Positions 7,898-15,747 of a stretch of DNA of 64,000 nt are shown in pieces (the first letter of the stretch is position 1; each line of letters begins with the position of its first letter). The DNA is taken from NCBI RefSeq assembly GCF_025165795.1, contig NZ_JAJAGO010000001.1, positions 558,001 to 622,000 on the forward strand. The letters are read 5' to 3'. Under the pieces are notes generated by a model, which had not been told where the DNA came from, did not search any database, and was given only the letters and a program-made list of their open reading frames with translations. The position numbers and the translations under genes are program-made. The stretch is from Streptomyces gossypii (GTDB lineage: Bacteria > Actinomycetota > Actinomycetes > Streptomycetales > Streptomycetaceae).

Positions 7898-9397
7898 ATG
7901 CCCCCCAGCTCCCCGCCCGCCTTCGCGGCCGTCGACCTCGGCGCGTCCAGCGGCCGCGTCATCCTCGGCCGCGTCGGCACCGGCCGCACCGGCCGCACCG
8001 GCACCGACGGGCTGTCCCTGACCGAGGTGCACCGCTTCCCCAACCGCCCCGTACGCCTGGGCGGCACCCTGCACTGGGACATCCTGGGCCTCTACCGGGG
8101 CGTGCTCGACGGCCTGCGCAAGGCGGGCGAGGTGGCCTCCGTGGGGGTGGACTCATGGGCCGTCGACTACGGACTGCTCGACGCCACCGGCGCCCTGCTC
8201 GGCAACCCCGTGCACTACCGCGACAGCCGCACGGAAGGCACCGCCGGACGCGTTGCGGCAGTGCTGCCACCGCCCCGTCTCTACTCCCTCACCGGCCTCC
8301 AGCATCTGCCGTTCAACACCGTCTACCAGCTCACCGCCGCCCGGGGCACCCCCCAGCTCGGCGCCGCCCAGCGACTGCTGCTGATCCCCGACCTGATCTC
8401 CTACTGGCTGACCGGGACGGCCGGGACCGAGCTGACCAACGCCTCCACCACCCAGCTCGTCGACCCCCGAACCCGCGACTGGTCCCGTCCTGTGGCCGAC
8501 GCCCTCGGCATCGATCTCACCCTCTTCCCCCCGCTGCGCATCCCCGGCGAACCGGCGGGCGAGCTGCTGCCCGGCGTCCGCGAGGCGACCGGTCACACCC
8601 ACCCCGTCCCCGTGACCGCCGTCGGCTCCCACGACACGGCCTCCGCCGTTGTCGGAGTCCCGGCGGCGGGCCCGGACTTCGCGTACATCGCCACCGGCAC
8701 CTGGTCGCTGGCGGGGCTCGAACTCGACGCCCCCGTGATCACCGAGGCGAGCCGTCGCGCCAACTTCACAAACGAGCTGGGTGTCGACGGCACGGTCCGC
8801 TATCTGCGCAACATCATGGGGCTGTGGCTGCTTCAGGAGTGCCAGCGCAGCTGGGAATCCGAGGGACGGCCGTACGAGCTGCGGGAGCTGCTGCGCGGAG
8901 CCGCCGAGGCTGCCCCGCTGCGGTCCGTCGTCGACGCGGGCGACCCCCGCTTCATCGCACCGGACCGGATGCCCGCCCGGATAGCCGAAGCCTGCCGCGA
9001 CACCGGCCAGCCCGTGCCACGTGACGCCGTGGAGACCGTCCGCTGCGTCCTCGACTCGCTCGCGCTGGCCCACCGCCGGGCCGTCGAGGACGCCCAGCGG
9101 CTCTCCGGCCGAGGCGTCAGCGCCGTCCATGTCGTCGGCGGCGGCGCCCACAACGAGCTGCTGTGCCAGCTCACCGCCGACGCCTGCGGCCTGCCCGTCG
9201 TCGCGGGCCCCACGGAGGCCGCGGCGCTGGGCAACGTGCTGGTCCAGGCCCGCACGGCGGGCGCCGTCCACGGCGGCCTCGCCGACCTGCGCGAGCTGCT
9301 GCGTACGGCCCTGCCGCTGCGCCACCACCAGCCCGCGGGCCCGCAACAGGCATGGCGGAGGGCGGCGGAGGCCGTGTCCGCGCAGGCGAACGGGTGA
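7898..9397 (+). CDS. rhaB: Rhamnulokinase
   Basis: This is a FGGY-family sugar kinase of 499 aa that phosphorylates L-rhamnulose to rhamnulose-1-phosphate. The N-terminal nucleotide-fold motif is AAVDLGASSGRVILG. The central part has FNTVYQL and GSHDTASAVVG. The C-terminal adenosine-binding part has VVGGGAHNELLCQL and GPTEAAALGNVLVQA. The ATG at 7898 is preferred because an AGGA site lies 5 bp upstream; a GTG at 7835 would add 21 low-complexity residues. It is the third catabolic gene of the rhamnose operon. With the isomerase and the aldolase fusion it completes the route to DHAP and lactate. Confidence 0.93.
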   Translation: MPPSSPPAFAAVDLGASSGRVILGRVGTGRTGRTGTDGLSLTEVHRFPNRPVRLGGTLHWDILGLYRGVLDGLRKAGEVASVGVDSWAVDYGLLDATGALLGNPVHYRDSRTEGTAGRVAAVLPPPRLYSLTGLQHLPFNTVYQLTAARGTPQLGAAQRLLLIPDLISYWLTGTAGTELTNASTTQLVDPRTRDWSRPVADALGIDLTLFPPLRIPGEPAGELLPGVREATGHTHPVPVTAVGSHDTASAVVGVPAAGPDFAYIATGTWSLAGLELDAPVITEASRRANFTNELGVDGTVRYLRNIMGLWLLQECQRSWESEGRPYELRELLRGAAEAAPLRSVVDAGDPRFIAPDRMPARIAEACRDTGQPVPRDAVETVRCVLDSLALAHRRAVEDAQRLSGRGVSAVHVVGGGAHNELLCQLTADACGLPVVAGPTEAAALGNVLVQARTAGAVHGGLADLRELLRTALPLRHHQPAGPQQAWRRAAEAVSAQANG

Positions 9398-9404
9398 CGC
9401 AGGG

Positions 9405-9425
9405 CATCCGGCTGCCAGCCGGGTG
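9405..9425 (+). terminator. Hairpin terminator after rhaB
   Basis: CATCCGGCT-GCC-AGCCGGGTG forms a 9-bp stem (one G-T pair) with a 3-nt loop, 8 bp after the rhaB stop. It plausibly ends the rhamnose catabolic operon. Confidence 0.55.
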
Positions 9426-9482
9426 GAATACCTCGCACGGGTCGACAAATCGATCGGCTGTCGCGTGGTAGGGAAGCCCCTT

Positions 9483-9707
9483 GTGAGTGTTACTGATCCC
9501 GTACTCGAAATGTTCCTCGACATCCTCCCCGCGGAACGACGGCAGTGGGTGGAGGGCAGGTCCCTGGAAGAGCAGCGTGCGATGACCGAAAACTGGATGG
9601 AGGTAACGGGCCTGGCTGCCACCGACGTCCTGTCCGGCCCGTCCGCTGAGGCACGCGCCCTCGCGGCGGGCCTCGTCGAAGCCTCTCAGTCGGCGGCGGG
9701 CGGCTGA
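9483..9707 (+). CDS. Small hypothetical protein (74 aa)
   Basis: This is a short acidic protein starting at GTG with AGGGAAG about 7 bp upstream. It contains ILPAERRQWVEGRSLEEQ and is predicted mostly helical and soluble, with no signal peptide or membrane segment. I do not recognise the family. Third-position GC is high, so it looks like a real gene. It stands alone between the rhaB terminator hairpin and the BlaI-type regulator, and nothing in the context suggests a function. Confidence 0.5.
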   Translation: MSVTDPVLEMFLDILPAERRQWVEGRSLEEQRAMTENWMEVTGLAATDVLSGPSAEARALAAGLVEASQSAAGG

Positions 9708-9773
9708 CCGGCAGCGGGGCGCGCCAACGGCATTACTATGGGGCGCCGGAAAGACGAGACGGGGGGCGCCGCA

Positions 9774-10202
9774 GTGACGCAAGGGCGTAAGCACGGTCGG
9801 CAGAGCCCCTCCCCGCCCCACGGACACCGGCGGGCACAGGGAGAGCTGGAAGCGCTCATACTCTCCGCACTGCGGGAGGCACCCGCCCCGGTGACCGCCG
9901 GATGGGTACAGGAACACCTCGGCATGGAGTTCGCGTACACCACGGTGATGACGATCCTCACCCGGCTGCACACCAAGGGAGTTGTGTCCCGGGAGCGCGA
10001 TGGCCGTGCCTTCGCCTGGCGGGCCACCTCTGATGAGGCGGGCTTGGCGGCCCTGCGCATGCGGCGGGTGCTGGACAGCGAGTCGGACCGGGGCGCGGTG
10101 CTCGCCCGGTTCGTGACCGGTCTGTCTTCGGACGACGAACTGCTGTTGCGCGGACTGCTCAGGGAGACGGCTGAGGGATCGGCTGAGGGGCCGGAGGAAT
10201 AG
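9774..10202 (+). CDS. BlaI/MecI/CopY-family transcriptional regulator
   Basis: This is a winged-helix repressor of about 142 aa. The DNA-binding part is ELEALILSALREAPAPVT through FAYTTVMTILTRLHTKGVV, the hallmark of Penicillinase_R domains, and a C-terminal helical dimerisation part follows. An ATG at 9738 is in frame, but it overlaps a good -10 hexamer (TACTAT, 9734-9739), so transcription would start after it. The GTG at 9774 with a GGGGGG site about 7 bp upstream is the more likely start. It is followed after 4 bp by an M56-type membrane protease, the usual repressor/sensor partner arrangement. The inducing signal is unknown. Confidence 0.85.
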   Translation: MTQGRKHGRQSPSPPHGHRRAQGELEALILSALREAPAPVTAGWVQEHLGMEFAYTTVMTILTRLHTKGVVSRERDGRAFAWRATSDEAGLAALRMRRVLDSESDRGAVLARFVTGLSSDDELLLRGLLRETAEGSAEGPEE

Positions 10203-10206
10203 CCGC

Positions 10207-11145
10207 ATGGGCGTCTTCGTCTTCTTGCCGCTGGTGCTGCCGGTGACGGCATGGCCGATCGTCCGCCTCGCCGAGCAGCACCTCCACCCCCGTGGTGCGG
10301 CCCGCCTGTTGACGGTCGTCGGGGGGCTGCTGGCGGTGTGCAGCACACTCTGCCTGGTGCTGCTCATGGTGGTCGGCACGGCGCAACTGCCCGGAAACCC
10401 GCTGCCGGACGGCTGGTCGGATCCGGAGGTGCGCGCGGCCGTGCCACACGAGAAGTACGTCGGCGAGGTCTCGATCGGCGCGCTGCTGGCGGTGCTGGTC
10501 GCCTGGTCGCTCGCCGTTGCCGGGCACTTCCGTGTACGGCGGCGTGCGCACCGGTCGCTGGCAGGGCTGCCGGACGCGGAGCTTGCCGTGCTGCCTGACG
10601 CCGCCCCGTACGCGTACGCGCTCCCCGGCGACTCCGGCAGGCGCGGCCGGGTGGTGGTCTCCACGGCGATGCTGGACCACCTCGACGCCGACGAACGCCG
10701 GGTGCTGATCGCCCACGAGCAGGCGCACCTGGCGGCCCGTCACCACCGCTTCCTGCTCCTGACCCGGTTGGCGGCGCGGGCGAACCCGCTGCTGAGTCCG
10801 TTGCGGAACGCGGTCACCTACAGCGCGGAGCGGTGGGCCGACGAGGAGGCGGCACGGGAGGTGGGCAGTCGGCGCACGGTGGCCCGCGCGGTCGCGAAGG
10901 CGGCACTGGTCACCCGGCGTGCGCACGCCTCCGCGCCGCCGGCGTTCGCCGAGCCCGGCCCGGTGCCACGGCGGGTCGCCGCGCTCCTCGCGCCCGAGCC
11001 GCCGGCACGCAGCTGGCCGCCGACGGGGACGGCGGCGGGGCTGGCTGCCTGGGTCGCCGCCGCGGGCACGGCGGCCTCCGCCCTCTCCGCCCTGATCGCC
11101 GCCGCGGCGCTCACCGCGATCCTGATCGCGGCCACCCCGCTCTAG
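10207..11145 (+). CDS. M56 (BlaR1/MecR1-like) membrane metalloprotease
   Basis: This 312-aa integral membrane protein has hydrophobic segments near residues 2-20, 35-65, 90-115 and at the C-terminus (about 280-310), around a cytoplasmic zinc-protease motif, LIAHEQAHLAARHH (HExxH form). In BlaR1 such a protease inactivates the partner BlaI repressor. This protein ends in a hydrophobic segment and has no extracellular penicillin-sensor domain, so the stimulus is not obvious. It has a GGAGG site at 10194-10198. The two genes form a tight pair, with only 4 bp between them. Confidence 0.85.
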   Translation: MGVFVFLPLVLPVTAWPIVRLAEQHLHPRGAARLLTVVGGLLAVCSTLCLVLLMVVGTAQLPGNPLPDGWSDPEVRAAVPHEKYVGEVSIGALLAVLVAWSLAVAGHFRVRRRAHRSLAGLPDAELAVLPDAAPYAYALPGDSGRRGRVVVSTAMLDHLDADERRVLIAHEQAHLAARHHRFLLLTRLAARANPLLSPLRNAVTYSAERWADEEAAREVGSRRTVARAVAKAALVTRRAHASAPPAFAEPGPVPRRVAALLAPEPPARSWPPTGTAAGLAAWVAAAGTAASALSALIAAAALTAILIAATPL

Positions 11146-11161
11146 CCGCCCCGGCATGGGG

Positions 11162-11617
11162 TCAGAGGTCGAACTCCGACGGCGGGATGCCCAGTGCGAA
11201 GCAGGCCTCGCGTACGACACCCTGCTCGGTCCTGTCGAAGTCGCCGTCGGCGCCGCCGATGACGATGCCGATCTGGACGACGGCACGCGCCTCGTTGGGC
11301 TTCTTGCCGACCTTGCCGATCGTCTGCATGAGGCTGACCTTGCCGACGGCGAAGTCCGCCATGAGCTGCTGGCAGTTGTCGTTGAACCGCTGCTGGAGTT
11401 CCTCGGCGGGGAAGTTCCGCAGCACCTCGTTGCCGGCGATCAGGGAGGCGACTCGCTGACGTTCGTCGGGGTCGATGGTTCCGTCGGCGGCGGCCACCAG
11501 CGCGCACATCGCCATGCTGGCGTCACGGAAGCCGCCGCCTTTGAGCTCGTTCTTCTTCGTGTTGAGCTGGGTCTGCATCGTCGAGGCGGATTCCTTGAAC
11601 CGGTCCCACAGGGCCAT
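11162..11617 (-). CDS. terB: TerB-family tellurite resistance protein
   Basis: This 151-aa protein starts MALWDRFKESASTMQTQLNT and carries the TerB helical domain (KGGGFRDASMAMCALVAAAD and later VQIGIVIGGADGDFDRTEQ), with acidic metal-binding stretches of the form DGxxDxxE. TerB proteins are cytoplasmic components of tellurite/stress-response systems; the precise role is unclear. It is convergent with the M56 gene (16 bp apart) and divergent from the CNNM gene pair. Two near-identical inverted repeats lie in the shared promoter region. Confidence 0.88.
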   Translation of the reverse strand: MALWDRFKESASTMQTQLNTKKNELKGGGFRDASMAMCALVAAADGTIDPDERQRVASLIAGNEVLRNFPAEELQQRFNDNCQQLMADFAVGKVSLMQTIGKVGKKPNEARAVVQIGIVIGGADGDFDRTEQGVVREACFALGIPPSEFDL

Positions 11618-11640
11618 CAGCCATCCTCCGAGCCAAATCG

Positions 11641-11662
11641 ACTTCTACATGGGTGTAGAAGT
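11641..11662. promoter_or_regulatory. Inverted repeat ACTTCTACA-N4-TGTAGAAGT upstream of terB
   Basis: Perfect 9-bp arms flank TGGG, 24 bp upstream of terB. The core TCTACA-N4-TGTAGA recurs at 11758, suggesting a shared operator. TACA/TGTA half-sites are reminiscent of BlaI/CopY operators, but the spacer is longer. The regulator is unknown. Confidence 0.6.
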
Positions 11663-11757
11663 TGCACGTGGCCAGGAGTCTACAGGCCGGCTGACGCACC
11701 GTGAGAGCCGCTCACGGTTTGCGGTGACGCACCCCTCATCCTCTCCCCCGCCCTCCT

Positions 11758-11775
11758 CTCTACAGCCATGTAGAG
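11758..11775. promoter_or_regulatory. Inverted repeat CTCTACA-N4-TGTAGAG upstream of the CNNM genes
   Basis: Perfect 7-bp arms flank GCCA. This is the second copy of the TCTACA-N4-TGTAGA motif in the terB/CNNM intergenic region, on the CNNM side. The pair suggests both divergent units answer to one regulator. Confidence 0.6.
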
Positions 11776-11922
11776 GAAACGTTTAACATGACGCAACGGA
11801 CTGCCTTCGACGGCCGTCCCCCGCATCCGAACGTTCCCAAGGAGTCGCAGTACCGCGATGGACGATCCTCCGAGTAGCCGCAGTGCCATGCCGTGCCCGT
11901 CTTCGCGAGCGGGGGTGGCCCG

Positions 11923-13278
11923 GTGACCGAGGCACTGCTCCTGCTGGTGGCCCTGGCGCTCACGCTTGCCTGCGCGGTCTTCGTGGCAGCCGAATTCTCG
12001 CTCACCACGATCGAGCGCGGCGAGCTGGAGCGCTCCGCGGCGGCAGGCGAACACGGGGCCGCCGGTGCGCTGAAGGCGGCGCGGGAGCTGACGTTCCAGC
12101 TCTCCGGCGCCCAACTGGGCATCACCGTCACCTCCCTGGTCATCGGCATGCTCGCCGAACCCTCCCTCGCGGGGCTGCTGCGCGGCCCGCTGGAGGCCAC
12201 GGGGCTGCCCCTCGGGGCGACCTCCGCCCTCGGCGTCATTCTGGGCGTGATCCTCTCGACCGTGGTCCTGATGGTCGTCGGTGAGCTGGTGCCGAAGAAC
12301 TGGGCGATCTCCCGCCCGCTGGCCGTCGCACGGGTCGTGGCGGGGCCGCAGCGCGGATTCACCGCCGCCTTCGCACCGCTGATCCGGCACCTCAACAACT
12401 CGGCCAACCGCCTGGTGCGCCGCCTGGGCCTGGAACCCGCCGAGGAGCTGGCCTCCGCGCGGAGTCCCGAGGAGCTGATCGCCCTCGCCCGGCACTCCGC
12501 GGCCAAGGGCGCGATCGAGGCGGACTCCGCCGAGCTCTTCGTCCGCACCCTGCACCTGGGCGAGCTGAGCGCGGAGAACGTCATGACGCCCAGGGTGGAC
12601 GTCATGGCCCTGGAATCCCACAGCACGGCCGCCGACGCCGCCGAGCTCGCCCTGGCCACCGGCCTGTCCCGCTACCCCGTCTACTGCGACACCCTGGACG
12701 ACATCCTCGGCACCGTGCACATCCGGGACGTGCTGGCCCTGGACGAGGACGAGCGCGCCGGCACCCCCGTCACCGGCCTGATGACCGAACCGCTGCTGGT
12801 ACCGGACAGCCTCGCCGTGGACCGCCTCCTGGACCGGCTGCGGCACAGCCGCACCATGGCCGTCGTCGTCGACGAGTACGGAGGCACGGCGGGCGTGGCG
12901 ACCATGGAGGACATCGTCGAAGAGATCGTCGGCGAAGTCCGGGACGAGCACGACCCGGAGGAACGGCCCGACCTCCTGCCGCTCGAAGGCACCGGCGACG
13001 GCCGCCCCGCATGGGAGGCCGACGGCAGCGTACGCCTCGACCAGCTCGCCGACCTCGGCCTGCTGGCCCCCGAAGGACCGTACGAGACCCTCGCCGGGCT
13101 CATCGCCGACCAGGTCGAACGCATCCCCGCCGCCGAAGACACCGTCGAGCTGGACGGCTGGCGGCTGGAGGTCGTCCAGGTCGACCACCACCGGGCCGAA
13201 CGCGTACGCATCACCGCACCGGCGGCAGCGCCGGCACCGGCAACCGCTTCGCAATCCCCTGGGAAGGAAGCCCGATGA
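11923..13278 (+). CDS. CNNM/CorC-like hemolysin-family protein with CBS domains (first of tandem pair)
   Basis: This membrane protein of about 451 aa has an N-terminal DUF21/CNNM membrane domain (three to four helices, with AEFSLTTIERGELER and ELVPKNWAI). A pair of CBS domains follows (VMTPRVDVMALE, HIRDVLALDED, DEYGGTAGVATMEDIVEEI), then a C-terminal CorC/HlyC transporter-associated domain. Relatives are implicated in Mg/Co homeostasis. The GTG at 11923 gives an immediate hydrophobic helix; a GTG at 11893 is in frame but adds only a short polar lead. A 22-codon reading frame (11858-11926) ends on this GTG by a GTGA overlap and could couple translation. The next gene overlaps by 4 bp. Confidence 0.88.
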   Translation: MTEALLLLVALALTLACAVFVAAEFSLTTIERGELERSAAAGEHGAAGALKAARELTFQLSGAQLGITVTSLVIGMLAEPSLAGLLRGPLEATGLPLGATSALGVILGVILSTVVLMVVGELVPKNWAISRPLAVARVVAGPQRGFTAAFAPLIRHLNNSANRLVRRLGLEPAEELASARSPEELIALARHSAAKGAIEADSAELFVRTLHLGELSAENVMTPRVDVMALESHSTAADAAELALATGLSRYPVYCDTLDDILGTVHIRDVLALDEDERAGTPVTGLMTEPLLVPDSLAVDRLLDRLRHSRTMAVVVDEYGGTAGVATMEDIVEEIVGEVRDEHDPEERPDLLPLEGTGDGRPAWEADGSVRLDQLADLGLLAPEGPYETLAGLIADQVERIPAAEDTVELDGWRLEVVQVDHHRAERVRITAPAAAPAPATASQSPGKEAR

Positions 13279-14309
13279 CCGCCCTGCAACTCGCCATCGG
13301 CGCCCTCACCCTGATCACCAACGCCTTCTTCGTCGGCGCCGAATTCGCCCTGATCTCCGTACGCCGAAGCCAGATCGAACCCCGGGCACGCGCCGGGGAG
13401 AAGCGGGCCCGCGCCACCCTGTGGGGCATCGAGCACGTCTCCGCCATGATGGCCACCGCCCAGCTCGGCATCACCGTCTCCTCACTGGTGCTGGGCGCGG
13501 TCGCCGAACCGGCGATCGCCCACCTGCTGGAGCCCGGTTTCGACGCCGTGCACGTACCGCACGGCCTGGTGCACCCGATCGCCTTCGTGATCGCCCTGGC
13601 CGTCGCGACCTACCTCCACATGCTCATCGGCGAGATGGTGCCGAAGAACATCGCCCTCGCCGCGCCCGAACGCACCGCCCTGCTCCTGGGCCCGCCCCTG
13701 GTGGCCCTCACCCACGCCCTGCGCCCGCTGATCTTCGGCATCAACGCCTTCGCCAACACCCTGCTGCGCCTCCTGCACGTCGAGCCGAAGGACGAGGTGG
13801 CCGCCGTCTTCACCGACGACGAACTGGCCCGCATGGTCGAGGACTCCCGCGCCGCCGGACTCCTGGAACCGGCAGAGGGCGAACGCCTCCGGGACGCCCT
13901 GGACCTCGGCACCCGCCCCGTCGGCAGCATCCTGGCGCCCCTGGAGACCATGGTCACCGTCGACGAGCGCATCACCCCACGGCAGCTGGAGCGCGCCTCC
14001 GCCGAGTCCGGCTTCTCCCGCCTCCCCGTCATCACCCCCGGCGGCAGCGGCACGGTGCTGGGCTACCTGCACATCAAGGACGCGCTGGGGGCCACGCCAC
14101 GCGACCAGCCCTTCCCCCGCTCGACCCTGCACCCGGTCACCAAGGTGAGGGACGACACCCCGCTCGACGACACCCTCACCGCCATGCGCGCCACCGGCAC
14201 CCACCTCGCCGCGGTCTCCGGCGCCGACGACACGCTGCTCGGCTTCGTCACCATGGAAGACGTCCTGGAAGAGCTCGTCGGCCCCGCCCCCACCACCGCG
14301 TCAACTTGA
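13275..14309 (+). CDS. CNNM/CorC-like hemolysin-family protein with CBS domains (second of tandem pair)
   Basis: This is a shorter paralog of the preceding protein (344 aa). The DUF21 domain is clear (NAFFVGAEFALISVRRSQIE, then EMVPKNIALAAPER), followed by two CBS domains (LAPLETMVTVDE, GYLHIKDALG, FVTMEDVLEELVG). It ends directly after the CBS pair and lacks the C-terminal CorC_HlyC domain present in its partner. The two proteins are likely made together (ATGA overlap, 13275-13278) and may form a heteromeric membrane unit. The start has AAGGAAG about 8 bp upstream. Confidence 0.88.
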   Translation: MTALQLAIGALTLITNAFFVGAEFALISVRRSQIEPRARAGEKRARATLWGIEHVSAMMATAQLGITVSSLVLGAVAEPAIAHLLEPGFDAVHVPHGLVHPIAFVIALAVATYLHMLIGEMVPKNIALAAPERTALLLGPPLVALTHALRPLIFGINAFANTLLRLLHVEPKDEVAAVFTDDELARMVEDSRAAGLLEPAEGERLRDALDLGTRPVGSILAPLETMVTVDERITPRQLERASAESGFSRLPVITPGGSGTVLGYLHIKDALGATPRDQPFPRSTLHPVTKVRDDTPLDDTLTAMRATGTHLAAVSGADDTLLGFVTMEDVLEELVGPAPTTAST

Positions 14310-14329
14310 CCCCGCCCCGAGGAACGGCC

Positions 14330-14782
14330 TCAGCGGCCGAACCCGGCCGCGATGCGGTCGGCGAGCAGCAGCGCCAGCGGGCCTCCTTGCAGCAGGAAGC
14401 GGCCCTCGGCGGCGGCCTGGATCGCGTCAGTCATGGGCCACCACGTCAGCTTGAAGCCCTCATCGCCCGGCTTGAGCTGCTGGGGACCGCAGGTGAGTCC
14501 CTCGGCCAGGAAGAGGTGAATGCGGGCGCCGGAGTCCAGCGTGATGGCGTATGAGCCGAGGGGGCGCCAGAACTCGGCGGTTACGCCCGCTTCCTCGCGC
14601 AGCTCGCGCCGCGCGCACTCTTCCGGCGTCTCCCCGGATTCCTGGCGCCCTCCGGGCAGGAACACGTACTCGCCGCCAGGCCGGCGGAAGTCGGCGGTCA
14701 GGACGGCGACCATGCCGTCCGCGTCACGGGCCACGGTGACGGAGGCGTCGCGCCGAGCCCGCCTGTCGGATACGTCGGTCAT
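14330..14782 (-). CDS. NUDIX hydrolase
   Basis: This is a single-domain NUDIX protein of 150 aa. The NUDIX box is complete, running from GGRQESGETPEECA to RRELREEAGV, with the metal-binding glutamates present. Such enzymes hydrolyse nucleoside diphosphates linked to other moieties; the substrate cannot be told from sequence. It is convergent with the CNNM gene pair, about 20 bp away. Confidence 0.88.
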   Translation of the reverse strand: MTDVSDRRARRDASVTVARDADGMVAVLTADFRRPGGEYVFLPGGRQESGETPEECARRELREEAGVTAEFWRPLGSYAITLDSGARIHLFLAEGLTCGPQQLKPGDEGFKLTWWPMTDAIQAAAEGRFLLQGGPLALLLADRIAAGFGR

Positions 14783-14921
14783 GGCCCGCGAGCGTAGCGC
14801 TTTACGGTGCGAGCACAGCGGCGAACGGCACGTTCAGCACGGCGGGGTGAGCAATTCCACGGCCGTGGTACCCATCGAACGCATCACCGTGGTCGGCGCA
14901 CATGATGATCAGCCATCTCTT

Positions 14922-15376
14922 CTACTGCCAGGGCTTGAGTGCGTCCTCGGCCAGCCAGCGGCGCACGGTGGAGGCTGACACGAACGTGCGATGCCCCGCT
15001 GGATGGCCTCGCAGGCCAGCTCCGGGCACGACCGCCGCGACAGCGGTATGCCGCTCTCGACGGGCGGTTGGCAGGCCAGGGCCTTGACCTGGGCGGTCTG
15101 CAGTGCGGTGAACACGCGCGGGCGGCCCGGGCGCTTGCGGTCGGCCAAACCCGGCAGGCCCTGCCCGGCGAACCGGCCCCGCCAGCGGCGCACGGTATCC
15201 ACGTGCAGCCCCGTCTGGCGGGCGATCGCTGCGGTGGAGCGGCCTCTGGCCGCGTGCAGGACGACCTGCGCACGCAGGCGCGTCCGGTACTCGCTCTTGT
15301 GAGCGCAGGCCATCTTCTTCAGCTGCTTGCGCTCGGCGGCGGTCACTGTGATGGGGCGGGCCGGGGTTACGGGCAT
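14922..15376 (-). pseudogene. IS630-type transposase remnant (N-terminal HTH part, frameshifted)
   Basis: The fragment starts with an N-terminal extension of MPVTPARPITVTAAER type. It then shows two helix-turn-helix units of IS630-family transposases: ARGRSTAAIARQTGLHVDTV and, after a frameshift near 15000, SASTVRRWLAEDALKPWQ. The reading frame changes between IQRGIARS and the second helix, and the catalytic DDE domain is absent. The homology stops at the ALKPWQ segment that normally leads into the catalytic part. No terminal inverted repeats were found. It is a decayed insertion sequence that can no longer move on its own. Confidence 0.75.
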
Positions 15377-15555
15377 GTCGTTGAGCGGGCCGATCGGGAG
15401 AAACGGATGCCGATCTGCCGCGTCCGGTGGCAACTGCCCGGTCCGCGGCGGTGGTGCAGGCACTGCGGGCCAGCTGGACCCTTGTGGCGCGAGGCGCGAG
15501 CCGGCCCACGGCGGTCTCGGCCGCATCATGGAGACGGTGGCCGCGGGCGCGACGG

Positions 15556-15747
15556 TCAGAGGCCTAGGTAGGGGGCGAGGGTCGCGGCTGTGGTCGCGGA
15601 CTTCAGGTAGTTCTCGGCGTGGTGGAAGCGGTAGTGGGGGCTGATGACGGTGGTGTGGTCCAAGGCGATCCCGTCGAAGCGGCTGCCCAGTTGAGGTTCG
15701 GCGGCCCAGGCACGCATCGCCCGGCTCCAGGTGATGGGACTCCGCAC
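15556..15747 (-). other. Short open frame, possible 3-prime gene remnant (63 aa)
   Basis: The frame ends TVISPHYRFHHAENYLKSAT and a few more residues. The segment reads like the C-terminus of a real protein but I cannot assign a family. It overlaps the start of the LysR gene on the other strand and lies beside an IS remnant, so it may be a leftover from a disrupted divergent gene. Region 15377-15555 shows nothing else I can support. Confidence 0.2.

Noticed and set aside
9738..9773. ATG 9738 as start of the BlaI-type regulator
   Set aside because: It overlaps a -10 hexamer TACTAT; the downstream GTG has a better ribosome site.
14857..14868. Perfect palindrome CCACGGCCGTGG
   Set aside because: Short GC-rich palindromes are expected by chance here, and no promoter or gene organisation supports a role.
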